Assembly (NCBI GenBank): GCA_944392185.1
Contig: CALXVW010000046.1
Coordinates: forward strand, 1-29,771
Origin: an uncultured Alphaproteobacteria bacterium
GTDB lineage: Bacteria; Pseudomonadota; Alphaproteobacteria; RF32; CAG-239
Direction of reading: 5' to 3'
Length of the DNA: 29,771 nt
Under the pieces are notes generated by a model. It was not told where the DNA came from and ran no database searches. It was given only the letters and a program-made list of their open reading frames with translations. Positions 1 to 6,555 of the stretch are shown one piece after another. Within the stretch, counting starts at the first letter, position 1, and the number at the start of each line of letters is the position of its first letter. The position numbers and the translations under genes were made by a program.

Positions 1-1
1 T

Positions 2-142
2 CAAAAGACACATTTGGAAGAAAAGGTCAAACATCTTTCAAACGGTAGTTTGGACTTAGATTTATTGGATGAGCGAGCGAGGGTAGTTTTGAATTTGGCC
101 GGCTCAGATGAATTTATTCTTCTTGATGAGGATATGGAATAA
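2..142 (+). CDS. ftsB: FtsB/DivIC-like septum formation initiator, C-terminal end only (5' partial)
   Basis: The reading frame is open from the window edge to a TAA at 140-142 and encodes the last 46 residues of a protein. It contains the stretches LEEKVKHL and LDLDLLDERARVVLNLAG followed by an acidic tail. That pattern, a coiled-coil end followed by an LDER.R..LN..... module, is what I know from alphaproteobacterial FtsB-like (DivIC/septum formation initiator) proteins. These are small bitopic proteins that work with FtsL and FtsQ in the divisome. The N-terminal membrane segment lies outside the window, so the topology cannot be confirmed. A strong hairpin with a T-run follows about 75 bp downstream, so this gene probably ends its transcript. 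The family call is fairly secure. The symbol is given by analogy. Confidence 0.75.
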   Translation, partial: QKTHLEEKVKHLSNGSLDLDLLDERARVVLNLAGSDEFILLDEDME

Positions 143-216
143 TTTTTATCCACATTAAGTAAGGATAGATAAAAGACTAAAAAACGCTACAATATAAAAA
201 CATAAGAGAGCAAAAG

Positions 217-270
217 AATACAGCTTTGGTTCTGGTTTTTAAAAAAGGCTGTATTTTTTTTGTTTTTTTT
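217..270 (+). terminator. Rho-independent terminator after the ftsB-like gene
   Basis: An 8-bp inverted repeat, AATACAGC (217-224) and GCTGTATT (248-255), can be extended by a G-U and two A-U pairs. It is followed by a long run of T interrupted by one G. It lies between the ftsB-like stop and the M23 peptidase start. This also argues against starting the peptidase at the upstream in-frame ATG at 226, which falls inside the hairpin. Confidence 0.7.
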
Positions 271-348
271 GTTATAGATAAAGAGCAAATGCCTGCAAAG
301 CAGATTTTTTTGCAGGTGTTTGTGTGTTTTAACAGCTTAAGGCAATAT

Positions 349-1584
349 ATGAAAGGCAAAAATAAATTAGGCAAGACCAAGGCCTATTCTCCGCATTATA
401 CGGAAAAGAAGCCGTTTTTTTCTGAGAAAGAGATAATATTCAGAAGTGCCGGTCGTGCCAAAGTTTTTACGATTTCATCTCGTTTGCAGGTAATTTTGTT
501 AACGATTCTATGTCTTGTTGGGGCATGGAGTTTTTACTCGTACCACATGTACAGCAAATCTGGCAAGATAATCACCCACAAGGATCAAGAGCTTGTTGAG
601 ACAAGAGATGCCTATGTTGATTTGATGAGTGATTTTGTGGCGATTCAAAAAAACATAGATGAAGTGCTGAGCTCAATAGAAAAAAATGGTGCCAAGAACA
701 AAAAGAACTTAGACAAATACAAGCGCCAAGCAATGGTAGTTGAGGATAAAATCAAGCAAATTACATCAGAAAAAGATTGGGCCGACGATAAAAAAATAAA
801 CGAGAAAATGAGCATTAATGAGGCACTTTTGCAAAGAGATATAGCCATTTCGGAAAGAGATGCGCTAAGGGAACAGCTCGCCGAGCTGGAAGATGCGGTC
901 AAAGAGATAAAAGAAGCCGAGATGGAGGTTTTCAGCCGGGTAGAGGCTCTGGCTCTCAAAGAGGTAAAGAAGATAAAAAGCGCCTTTTCAAGCATAAATG
1001 TTTCGCTCAAACGCCAAGGGCTATACTACAATCCGTTAGCCGGCAGCAAAAAGAGGGAGTCTTCCGGCGGTCCGTTTATTCCGGAATCGGTGTCCAAACT
1101 TGGCGATAAGAAGATAAATGACAAGATATCAAGCATTTACAAAGCAGCGGATGATTTGGAGTATTACCGCGAGGTTGTGCAAACCGTGCCGCTGGGTAAA
1201 CCGGTTTGGAGCTATTGGGTGACCTCTCGTTTTGGCAGCCGCACGGATCCGTTTAATAAAAAGAAGGCCGGCCATAAGGGGATAGACTTGGCCAGCCGCA
1301 CCGGCAACAAAATTCAGGTCAAAGCCAAGGGCAGGGTGGTAAAAGTTGAGCACTCCAACAAAGGCTATGGCAATAATGTAATTGTGGACCACGGCAATGG
1401 TTTCAAGACGCGTTATGCGCATATGCACAAGATATATGTAAAAAAAGGTGATTATTTAAAAATAAATGATACAATAGGAGAAGTTGGTAATACGGGGCGC
1501 TCCACAGGCCCACATCTTCACTATGAGGTTTTGTATCAAGGGCGTCCGGTAGATCCGATGCCGTTTATGCAGGCAAAAATATAG
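349..1584 (+). CDS. Membrane-anchored M23 (LytM-type) peptidoglycan endopeptidase, bactofilin-linked (LmdC-like)
   Basis: This 411-residue protein has a short basic cytoplasmic N-terminus with the stretch EIIFRSAGRAKVFTIS, one membrane segment (about residues 46-66) and a long charged coiled coil (about 75-220). It ends in a complete M23 domain (about 290-405). The zinc site is visible as HKGID (H309, D313) and HLHYE (H391), with H389 and the HMH histidines as further active-site residues. M23 enzymes of this type cut peptide cross-links in the periplasm. The start at 349 is chosen because AAGG lies at 339-342. The longer frame from 226 begins inside a terminator and has no such site. The bactofilin gene follows after 15 bp, and this gene pair is known as a cell-shape module (LmdC/BacA in Hyphomonas, Csd1/CcmA in Helicobacter). 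The cytoplasmic N-terminus would be the natural contact point for bactofilin, which is an inference. Confidence 0.88.
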   Translation: MKGKNKLGKTKAYSPHYTEKKPFFSEKEIIFRSAGRAKVFTISSRLQVILLTILCLVGAWSFYSYHMYSKSGKIITHKDQELVETRDAYVDLMSDFVAIQKNIDEVLSSIEKNGAKNKKNLDKYKRQAMVVEDKIKQITSEKDWADDKKINEKMSINEALLQRDIAISERDALREQLAELEDAVKEIKEAEMEVFSRVEALALKEVKKIKSAFSSINVSLKRQGLYYNPLAGSKKRESSGGPFIPESVSKLGDKKINDKISSIYKAADDLEYYREVVQTVPLGKPVWSYWVTSRFGSRTDPFNKKKAGHKGIDLASRTGNKIQVKAKGRVVKVEHSNKGYGNNVIVDHGNGFKTRYAHMHKIYVKKGDYLKINDTIGEVGNTGRSTGPHLHYEVLYQGRPVDPMPFMQAKI

Positions 1585-1599
1585 CAAAGAGGTTTTAAG

Positions 1600-2040
1600 A
1601 TGAAGAAATTAAAAAAGTTGCTTTATTTAAAATTAGCTCGTCGGCTGAGTCGCAGTTCAACTGGTGCGCCGGTTCCAAGCATCATCAGCGAGAACGCCAA
1701 GCTGAAGGGAGATATCATCAGCGAGGGAATTGTCCATATAGATGGCCAAATAGAAGGCGATATCAGCTGTGAGGAGTTGGTAATCGGTGTAAAGGGAGTG
1801 GTTGTCGGTTCTGTCACCGCCAACAATATCCAGCTTTATGGAGTTTTAAATGGCAAGGCCTCGGCGGACAACTTATTTATTGCCAAGTCTGCCAAGCTGA
1901 TAGGCGATGCCACCCACAATACCATAGCCATTGAGCCCGGTGCTTATGTTGATGGGCATTGTATGCGCTTAGGCGCGCCGATACCGGCAGAGCAGGCAAA
2001 GCCAGACCTGATGTTGGTAGATAAACGCAAAGCAAAATAA
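1600..2040 (+). CDS. Bactofilin (BacA/CcmA family) cytoskeletal polymer protein
   Basis: This is a 146-residue protein with a basic N-terminal tail of about 35 residues. A bactofilin core follows (about 35-125), a run of short beta-strand repeats such as LKGDIISEGIVHIDGQIEGD and GSVTANNIQLYGVLNGKASAD. The C-terminal tail is proline- and lysine-containing. Bactofilins self-assemble without nucleotide into filaments that sit on the inner face of the membrane and position cell-wall enzymes. The length and the repeat core are usual for the family. The gene starts 15 bp after the M23 peptidase stop, with AAAGAGG at 1586-1592, so the two genes are almost certainly one operon. A strong terminator follows. 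The partner is most likely the upstream peptidase. I do not see a second bactofilin in the window. Confidence 0.92.
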   Translation: MKKLKKLLYLKLARRLSRSSTGAPVPSIISENAKLKGDIISEGIVHIDGQIEGDISCEELVIGVKGVVVGSVTANNIQLYGVLNGKASADNLFIAKSAKLIGDATHNTIAIEPGAYVDGHCMRLGAPIPAEQAKPDLMLVDKRKAK

Positions 2041-2060
2041 AAAGATAAAGTTTGAAAATC

Positions 2061-2098
2061 AACCCCCGCTTAGGAAAAAAGTCCCAAGCGGGAGTTTT
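2061..2098 (+). terminator. Rho-independent terminator of the M23-bactofilin operon
   Basis: CCCGCTT (2065-2071) pairs with AAGCGGG (2086-2092), with an inner GGA/TCC helix and a 3' TTTT. It separates the cell-shape operon from the flagellin gene. Confidence 0.8.
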
Positions 2099-2125
2099 AA
2101 TTTATGTGGAAAAGTCCTCGGTTTC

Positions 2126-2155
2126 TCTGGCAAATGGCAGCGAATAAGGTATAAT
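2126..2155 (+). promoter_or_regulatory. Possible sigma-70-type promoter of the flagellin gene
   Basis: A perfect TATAAT lies at 2150-2155, about 40 bp before the start codon. The only -35 candidate, TCTGGC at 2126-2131, is poor. I looked for a sigma-54 site (GG, ten bases, GC) here and did not find a good one, unlike in front of the hook gene. Confidence 0.35.
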
Positions 2156-2193
2156 TGAAACTGGTATACTAAATAGAGAAAAGCAGAGGACTT

Positions 2194-4356
2194 ATGAGCG
2201 GAATTAGCTTAACCGCCAGTATGCGGTCGAATTTGCTGAGCCTGCAGACAATCAGCGGGCAGGTTTCCTCTACTCAAAATAAACTCTCTACCGGTAATAA
2301 AGTTAATTCCGCCATAGACAATCCGAGCTCTTATTATACGGCTCTATCCTTAAACAACCGAGCCGATGACTTAAATGCTTTGCTTGATTCTATGGGGCAG
2401 GCGGTGAGCACAATAAAGGCCGCCACCACGGCGTTGGAAAGCGCCACGGACTTTTTGGAGCAGGCTTCGGCAGTTGCCACCCAAGCGCTTGAGACAGCCA
2501 AAGTGCCGGATAAATCTTTCTTTGAAGAAAAGGTCGGCGAGAATGGTGCGGTTGTCACCACTGCACAAGAGCTGAGAGATGCGATTAATTCCGGCAAAGA
2601 AACCATCTGTGTTTACGGTGCAATCGACTTAGGCGATATCTCACAAACTGGCGGATTGACATTGCAAGAAAATCAAAAACTCGTCGGTGTCGGTTATTTT
2701 GGTAATTATGATACAGACACAGACAAGTTTTCTTCCATATCGGCGACGGCAAATACTGCAAACAGAGCTGTTTTACGTGTTACCCAAGACGGAAATGTTT
2801 TATCGGATTTGAGCATTAATTATAACAATACTGTTGAGAGCGGAGCTGCATATGCTGTTTTTGTTGATGGTGGGGGGGATGGCAAAAGTTATCAAGCCAC
2901 ATTGAGTAATTTAGATATACAACTGGAAACATCATCATCTCAGAATAATGGTGTGATTAGGATTGGCATTTTTTCCTATAACAAATCCACTACAAATATT
3001 GAAGGAAAAATAAATATACAAACTTTAGGTCGATTAAACTATGGTGTCTATATTAATAATTCAGAGGTAAATATTAACGATACGTCCAAGGTGTATGTTA
3101 AGACAGTTGGAGAGTCTGCCAATGGAATATCTGCATATACGCAAGGGGTTATAAATATTAACAGCGGAAGTAAAGTTGATGTCGAGATACAAGGAACGGG
3201 CGGAGCTGGTATTTGGATCTACAATCAGGCGAGATGTACTATAGATCCGTTTTCTTATATCAATGTGAAAACATTTGGAGATAATGGTTACGGTATTTAT
3301 GGTGATAACAAGGCGACCATAAATATTAATTCGGGTGCTAATATTAACATAAACACATCTGGACAAGAAAGCTATGGTATTATTTGTAGAATGAATTCTA
3401 TAAATAACATACAACATAATTCTCAAATTAATATTTTTACCACGGGATTAAATGGACACGGGATTTGCAGTTGCATAGGTTCATTGATAAATATTGAAGG
3501 AAATATAAACATTGATGTCAAAACAGGACAAGGAATTATAAATGCACTAAATGGTAGTAGTATTAATATTGCCTCTCTTGCACAAGTTTATTTCAACGTT
3601 GGATTATCAGCACTTTACAATGGTTATAATGATGGTACGGGCCCCAATATTTTAGATATAGCAGCCGGGGCTAAGTTAGCCTTTGAAAAAGACGGCAAAA
3701 CAGATTGGTACGAGGTAAAAGAAGATTGGCAGGATAAAAATACTTCCACCACAACCAATAATGCAATCACGGCGGATAATGTAAAAGACAAATTGAATGT
3801 AGAAGAAACCACTGCCTGGGAGTTACCGGAAAAGATAGAGAAATATAGCAAAGAAGAAGCCGCTCAAGATTTGAGCGGAGATAGCAAGCAGTATCAAGAA
3901 ATTTTGAATCAATATGATGCATTAATAAAAGATGCCAATTATAAAGGCATCAACCTTTTGCAGCCAGAAAAGCTTACTGTTAAGTTTAATGAAGACAACA
4001 CTGCAGCGCTAGAAGTCATCGGCAAAGATATGAGCTCTAAAGCTTTGGGCTTTACTATATTTGAGTGGCAAACCCAAGGAGATATAAATAAGTCTATTGA
4101 GGAGTTGACATCAGCCATAAACTCTATTCGCAATTATTCCTCAGAGCTAGGGAACAATTATAACATTATCACTACCCGCCAAGATTTTACCGATAATTTG
4201 ATAAATATTTTAACCGAGGGGGCTGATAAGTTGACGCTTGCGGATATGAATGAAGAAAGCGCCAATATGCTGGCTCTCCAAACCCGCCAACAATTAGCCA
4301 TTAATTCCCTTTCTCTGGCAAGTCAGGCGAGCCAATCAATCTTGAAATTGTTCTAA
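2194..4356 (+). CDS. Flagellin with a large beta-helix insertion in the variable region
   Basis: The protein has 720 residues, against roughly 270-500 for most alphaproteobacterial flagellins. Residues 1-105 are a normal flagellin D0/D1 start (LSTGNKVNSAIDNPSSYYTA is diagnostic). Residues 565-720 are the matching C-terminal helices, with NYKGINLL and the ending SQASQSILKLF. Residues about 107-510 are an insert. It opens with VTTAQELRDAINSGK and GAIDLGD, which resembles the start of pectate-lyase-type beta-helices, and continues with seven repeats of about 28 residues. Flagellin is exported through the flagellar type III apparatus and builds the filament, and the insert would face outward. GAGGA at 2186-2190 supports the start. 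The insert contains five cysteines (139, 348, 398, 425, 427), which is rare in flagellins. No catalytic residues of a lyase are evident, so binding or shielding is as likely as enzyme activity. Confidence 0.9.
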   Translation: MSGISLTASMRSNLLSLQTISGQVSSTQNKLSTGNKVNSAIDNPSSYYTALSLNNRADDLNALLDSMGQAVSTIKAATTALESATDFLEQASAVATQALETAKVPDKSFFEEKVGENGAVVTTAQELRDAINSGKETICVYGAIDLGDISQTGGLTLQENQKLVGVGYFGNYDTDTDKFSSISATANTANRAVLRVTQDGNVLSDLSINYNNTVESGAAYAVFVDGGGDGKSYQATLSNLDIQLETSSSQNNGVIRIGIFSYNKSTTNIEGKINIQTLGRLNYGVYINNSEVNINDTSKVYVKTVGESANGISAYTQGVININSGSKVDVEIQGTGGAGIWIYNQARCTIDPFSYINVKTFGDNGYGIYGDNKATININSGANININTSGQESYGIICRMNSINNIQHNSQINIFTTGLNGHGICSCIGSLINIEGNINIDVKTGQGIINALNGSSINIASLAQVYFNVGLSALYNGYNDGTGPNILDIAAGAKLAFEKDGKTDWYEVKEDWQDKNTSTTTNNAITADNVKDKLNVEETTAWELPEKIEKYSKEEAAQDLSGDSKQYQEILNQYDALIKDANYKGINLLQPEKLTVKFNEDNTAALEVIGKDMSSKALGFTIFEWQTQGDINKSIEELTSAINSIRNYSSELGNNYNIITTRQDFTDNLINILTEGADKLTLADMNEESANMLALQTRQQLAINSLSLASQASQSILKLF
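3043..3603 (+). repeat. Coding repeats of about 28 codons (beta-helix rungs inside the flagellin)
   Basis: Repeat starts fall at flagellin residues 284, 311, 339, 367, 395, 423 and 447, giving spacings of 27, 28, 28, 28, 28 and 24. Each unit begins with G(V/I) and has a central NININS-like strand followed by a V.T.G-type turn. Examples are GISAYTQGVININSGSK and GIYGDNKATININSGAN. The DNA is richer in aat/att codons than the flanking flagellin domains. The units have diverged at the nucleotide level, so this is an old protein repeat rather than a recent DNA duplication. Confidence 0.8.
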
Positions 4357-4376
4357 TTAAAAAAGCTAGTTAAAAC

Positions 4377-4393
4377 TGGCATAAAATTTGCAT
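4377..4393 (+). promoter_or_regulatory. Sigma-54 (RpoN)-type promoter upstream of flgE
   Basis: TGGCATAAAATTTGCAT matches the -24/-12 consensus TGGCAC-N5-TTGCW. GG is at 4378-4379, GC at 4390-4391, and exactly ten bases lie between them. It sits about 45 bp before the flgE start codon. Hook and filament genes of many Alphaproteobacteria (for example Caulobacter) are sigma-54 dependent, so position and sequence agree. Confidence 0.75.
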
Positions 4394-4434
4394 ATAAATT
4401 CATGAGTTAATTTAAATGAATGAAGAGGTGTGCC

Positions 4435-5646
4435 ATGGCACTGAACTTATTTATGCCTTCAACCACGGGAATGGAAGCCCAAAGCCATGCATTGGAACAA
4501 GTGGCGACCAATATTGCCAATATGAACACCGTTGGCTACAAATCAAACGAGACAATGTTTTATTCTCTGCTGGGTTCCAATCCGGTTGTAAAATCGACCA
4601 ACACGGGGCTAACATCATCCAGAGTGGATGTTCAAGGCGTTGGATATTATGACCGCACCAATGTTTTAGATAGTGGTGTAGTAGTCAGCACCGGCAACAA
4701 TTTTGATGTGGCAATTTCGGGTAATGACAATGCATTTTTTACCCTCAAGGATGATTATAACAATATATATTATTCGCGTGCCGGAGATTTTGGAGTTCAA
4801 ACGGAAAACGGTACAACCTACCTTGTCAATGGTAATGGCTTAAAAGTTCAGGGATTTCTTTCTGTAGGCGGAAAGGATGTTTATGATGTTGCTACAGGAG
4901 ATCTTATCATCCAATATCCTGAAAAAATTCCACCGATTCCAACCTCAGAACTTACCATTACGGCCAATGTTCCGGCCACCGGTGTAGATAGCAGCAGTTA
5001 TTCCATGACGGTTTATGCGCCTACGCACGATGGCGAAACCATGAATATGATTCTGAAAAAGGTTGAAGGCAAAGCCAATACTTGGGAGTTGTCCTTCAGT
5101 GTCAATGGAGGCACTGCCACCAGCGAGGCCACAGAGGTTGTCTTTAGTGATAAAGGTGATCTGGAAACACCAAAGGTTTTAGATGTAAATATCAACTGGG
5201 ATGATGGCGATACCAACAGTGTTCACCTAGATATCTCCAATATGACACAGTTAGCCGGAGGGCAGGGAACAACATATATCAAACAAGACGGAGCGCCATC
5301 TGGCCAGTTCCAAAAATGTTTTATAGATAAGGATGGCGTGGTAAAAGCCTACTATAGCAATGGAGATACATATAATTGCGGTAAGTTGGCTTTAACGTCA
5401 TTTACGGCGCCAGAGAACCTGACACCGATAAATGGCACCTTGTTTGAAGCCAATGCTGAGACCGGTGATACAGCATATGTAAGTGATATGAGCATTTTGG
5501 TGCCGCAGGCATTGGAGCAATCTGCCGTAGATGTTGAGGAAGAATTTTCCAACATGATAATTGTGCAGCGCGCCTATAGCCTGAACACGCAGAGCTTTAC
5601 CGCTGCAAATGAGATGCTGCAGACACTGGTGGATCTCAAAACTTAA
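4435..5646 (+). CDS. flgE: Flagellar hook protein FlgE
   Basis: This 403-residue protein of the FlgE/F/G rod-hook family forms the hook, the flexible joint between the flagellar rod and the filament. The N-terminal signature is present (about residues 8-36, with ANIANMNTVGYKS). A central FlgE domain follows (about 80-330). The C-terminal bundle (about 365-403) contains SNMIIVQRAYSLNTQSF and ends in MLQTLVDLK. The length fits a hook protein better than FlgF or FlgG (about 240-260 residues). The start at 4435 is preferred over the in-frame ATG at 4420 because AGAGG at 4424-4428 is correctly spaced and MALNLFMPSTTG matches the normal family start. A sigma-54-type promoter lies just upstream. The gtrA-like gene follows after 15 bp and is probably co-transcribed. 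No hook-cap (flgD) or hook-length (fliK) gene is adjacent. Confidence 0.88.
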   Translation: MALNLFMPSTTGMEAQSHALEQVATNIANMNTVGYKSNETMFYSLLGSNPVVKSTNTGLTSSRVDVQGVGYYDRTNVLDSGVVVSTGNNFDVAISGNDNAFFTLKDDYNNIYYSRAGDFGVQTENGTTYLVNGNGLKVQGFLSVGGKDVYDVATGDLIIQYPEKIPPIPTSELTITANVPATGVDSSSYSMTVYAPTHDGETMNMILKKVEGKANTWELSFSVNGGTATSEATEVVFSDKGDLETPKVLDVNINWDDGDTNSVHLDISNMTQLAGGQGTTYIKQDGAPSGQFQKCFIDKDGVVKAYYSNGDTYNCGKLALTSFTAPENLTPINGTLFEANAETGDTAYVSDMSILVPQALEQSAVDVEEEFSNMIIVQRAYSLNTQSFTAANEMLQTLVDLKT

Positions 5647-5661
5647 GAGGCACAGGGAACA

Positions 5662-6096
5662 ATGCTAACCAAATTATTTTATAAATTTTGGAATTTTTGG
5701 TTGCGTCAACCAGAGAAATTAAGGTTTCTTCTTGTCGGAGGCTTCAACACGGTTGTTGCATATCTGATGTTTGTGGTAGCTTTGTTTTTGCTGGGAGAGG
5801 GAAGCTATCAGCTAAGCTTGGTTTTGTCTTGGGTATTGTCTTCGTTTATTTCGTTTTCATTGATGAAGATATTCGTTTTTCATTCAAGAGGCGGCTGGGG
5901 ATCTGAGTATGCAAAATGTGTGTTCTCTTGGGGAGTAAGCTATTGTGTCAATGCGATTCTGTTAGAGATCTTTGTCGAATATCTAAAATGGAACGCATAT
6001 TTTGGGCAATTAGTTGCAATATTGTGTTATATGTGTGTAACCTACATTTTATTTAAGCACTTTGCATTTAAGGCACAAAAAAACACCTTCCGATAA
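5662..6096 (+). CDS. GtrA-like four-helix membrane protein
   Basis: This 144-residue protein has four predicted membrane segments (about residues 20-43, 50-72, 85-107 and 113-134). The opening is the typical GtrA pattern KLRFLLVGGFNTVVAYLMF. The ending FKHFAFK also fits the family. GtrA-like proteins are thought to help move undecaprenyl-phosphate-linked sugars across the inner membrane for glycosylation of surface polymers. The gene starts 15 bp after flgE and its stop codon lies in the loop of a terminator hairpin, so it is the last gene of the flgE transcript. No glycosyltransferase partner is adjacent. A role in decorating flagellin or lipopolysaccharide is speculation. Confidence 0.82.
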   Translation: MLTKLFYKFWNFWLRQPEKLRFLLVGGFNTVVAYLMFVVALFLLGEGSYQLSLVLSWVLSSFISFSLMKIFVFHSRGGWGSEYAKCVFSWGVSYCVNAILLEIFVEYLKWNAYFGQLVAILCYMCVTYILFKHFAFKAQKNTFR

Positions 6097-6111
6097 AGAA
6101 GGTGTTTTTTT
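6077..6111. terminator. Bidirectional terminator between the gtrA-like and DUF2934 genes
   Basis: AAACACCTT (6081-6089) and AAGGTGTTT (6099-6107) form a perfect stem, flanked by A-run and T-run. Both convergent genes can use it. The gtrA-like stop codon is inside the loop. Confidence 0.88.
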
Positions 6112-6125
6112 ATAAACAAAAGAAA

Positions 6126-6437
6126 CTATTTAGATTTCTTAGTCAATTTCTTGCTACTAGAAGCTTTTTTTGTAGAGTTACTTTTCAACGCAGTCGGTTT
6201 CAAAACAGCAACCTTGAAGCTTGAAGATTTCAAGCTGGCAGCTTTAGAAGCAGATTTTTTAACAGCAATTGTCTTAGCACTGGCTAACTTTTTGCTGGCA
6301 TTTTTCAAAGCAGACATAGCATTGAGCTGGTTGATGGCGGCATCCCAGTCTTGCAAGCTTGTGTTGGCCGGGCAGCCATTGTTTTGCCAAATATAATAAG
6401 CAGCTTCGCGAATAGCATTATCATTAAATTTAACCAT
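6126..6437 (-). CDS. Small DUF2934 protein with a Lys/Ser/Ala-rich tail
   Basis: This is a 103-residue protein. Residues 1-40 form a DUF2934-like segment (IREAAYYIWQNNGCP, then a Trp-containing helix). The rest is a low-complexity tail made of K, S, A and T in repeats such as KKSASKAASLKSSS, resembling the tails of histone H1-like or other nucleic-acid-binding proteins. The function of DUF2934 is not known to me. The start at 6437 (MVKFND) is chosen because GGAG lies nine bases before it. The in-frame ATG at 6446 overlaps that GGAG. A paralogue lies at 25987-26238. Nucleic-acid or polyanion binding by the basic tail is an inference. Confidence 0.7.
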   Translation of the reverse strand: MVKFNDNAIREAAYYIWQNNGCPANTSLQDWDAAINQLNAMSALKNASKKLASAKTIAVKKSASKAASLKSSSFKVAVLKPTALKSNSTKKASSSKKLTKKSK

Positions 6438-6555
6438 GGTATACATCTCCGTAAAATAACAAAATCAATGATTGTATACCCGCAAAAGTTTAATAAAACG
6501 TTTAAGTCTTAGAAAAATATTAGAAATTTTGCAGATAAATTAAATAACAATAAAG

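Noticed and set aside
226..348. Longer N-terminus for the M23 peptidase
   Set aside because: It would begin inside the ftsB terminator and add a tail unlike the family. The ATG at 349 has a proper ribosome site.
2106..2160. Sigma-54 promoter for the flagellin gene
   Set aside because: GG/GC spacing or bases are wrong for each TGG in this stretch. The nearest candidates have nine instead of ten bases between, or GG in place of GC.
4371..4381. Terminator after the flagellin gene
   Set aside because: Only a weak GCTAGT/ACTGGC stem without a T-run is present, and it overlaps the sigma-54 element of flgE.
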